DNA from: [Empedobacter] haloabium
Lineage (GTDB): Bacteria > Pseudomonadota > Gammaproteobacteria > Burkholderiales > Burkholderiaceae_D
DNA length: 64,000 nt
Direction: 5' to 3'
NCBI GenBank assembly: GCA_008011715.2
Contig: CP136508.1
Location: 434,001-498,000, forward strand
Part shown: in pieces, positions 63,669 through 64,000 of the stretch
How the letters are laid out: the number at the start of each line of letters is the position of its first letter
Numbering within the stretch: the first letter of the stretch is position 1
The notes under the pieces: model-generated
The model's input: only the letters and a program-made list of their open reading frames with translations
Database searches by the model: none
What the model was told of the DNA's origin: nothing
Position numbers and translations under genes: made by a program

Positions 63669-64000
63669 CTAGCGCCGGTGGGCCTTCAAGCGATCCAGCT
63701 TGGCCGCATACAGCTCATGGTCCTTGCGCGTCGTGCTGGCGTCCCGCGCCAGGCGCATGTGTTTTTCGGCGGCGTACAGGTCGCCCAGCATGTAGTCCGC
63801 CGCCGCCAGCCAGAAGTGGAACTCGTGGTAGGTGGGATCGCGCCGCAGTTCGCGCTGGAACAGTTCGCGCGCGCGCCGGTAGTCGCCGGCCTGCATGGCT
63901 TCACGGCCCTGGTTGAAGTAACGGAACGGTTGCTCCGGCTGCAGGCGCGCCAGCTGCGCCTTCAGCGCGTTTGCTTCGTCGACGCGGCCGAGGTGCTCGA
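63669..64000 (-). CDS. TPR-type protein, C-terminal part (runs off the right edge)
   Basis: The minus-strand frame stays open to the window edge; about 110 residues are visible. They form degenerate tetratricopeptide helices: FNQGREAMQAGDYRRARELF, LRRDPTYHEFHFWLAAADYM and GDLYAAEKHMRLARDAS. The start lies outside. Probably a tetratricopeptide scaffold protein; partner unknown. Confidence 0.7.
   Translation of the reverse strand, partial: EHLGRVDEANALKAQLARLQPEQPFRYFNQGREAMQAGDYRRARELFQRELRRDPTYHEFHFWLAAADYMLGDLYAAEKHMRLARDASTTRKDHELYAAKLDRLKAHRR

Overview
The window is high-GC DNA with the look of a betaproteobacterial chromosome, most likely an Oxalobacteraceae soil or freshwater bacterium of the Massilia / Duganella / Pseudoduganella kind. 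That placement is an inference. It rests on the rho-trxA pair, a five-step hut operon with hutF, hutG and hutD, dispersed long hairpins built on GGTGTCAGGCACC or GGGGTCAGACCC, and the many TonB, two-component and secretion genes. No rRNA gene or marker phylogeny is available in the window to confirm it.

Region by region. (1) 1-2.2 kb: end of an MFS transporter, a small unknown protein and a DUF488 protein. (2) 2.4-8.5 kb: a tight five-gene operon and the most interesting locus here. It encodes a 255-aa protein with a double-glycine leader and an HELGH zinc-protease-like motif, a Sec-exported protein of unknown function, a JmjC/cupin 2-oxoglutarate oxygenase, an HlyD/CvaA-type adaptor, and an ABC exporter with an N-terminal C39 leader peptidase. 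It reads as an export system for a possibly hydroxylated, metalloprotease-like effector. (3) 8.5-13.4 kb: a serine hydrolase, a LytS/LytTR two-component pair and an alpha/beta hydrolase. AlgR-like direct-repeat operators lie before the kinase gene and before the hydrolase gene. (4) 14.0-20.6 kb: a decayed genomic island at a tRNA-Leu(CAA) gene, with a partial tRNA 3'-end copy at the far side, a frameshifted alpA, iteron-like repeats, an unrecognised two-gene membrane/cytosolic module and two further orphan genes. (5) 20.7-31.4 kb: KimA-like permease, FtsH-like AAA+ protease, periplasmic binding protein, ArnT-like glycosyltransferase, rpmE2, a 100-bp tandem repeat next to rho, then rho and trxA. 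(6) 31-38.8 kb: a giant hybrid sensor kinase with its receiver partner, the histidine-utilisation repressor hutC, and ada with a translationally coupled 2OG oxygenase. (7) 38.9-44.4 kb: a copper-radical-oxidase-like protein with a long unknown extension, and an exported amidohydrolase. (8) 44.5-53.5 kb: a LysR remnant, a promoter with a HutC operator in its spacer, then hutU-hutH-hutG-hutF-hutD-hutI and a fused substrate-binding/permease gene. (9) 53.6-64 kb: a copper-type TonB receptor with DUF2946, a candidate sRNA, and a mix of housekeeping genes (GNAT, EamA, Mpo1-like, DNA glycosylase, VOC, ECF sigma with AhpD-like protein, isochorismatase-like, kptA, infA, hydrolase, TPR).

How genes work together. 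The 2.4-8.5 kb operon couples making, possibly modifying, leader-cleaving and exporting one cargo; no outer-membrane channel gene is present. The hut genes convert histidine to urocanate, imidazolonepropionate, formiminoglutamate, formylglutamate and glutamate, and are probably repressed by the HutC encoded 8 kb upstream. The LytS/LytTR pair probably regulates itself and the neighbouring hydrolase. All functional assignments come from reading motifs; no database search was possible.
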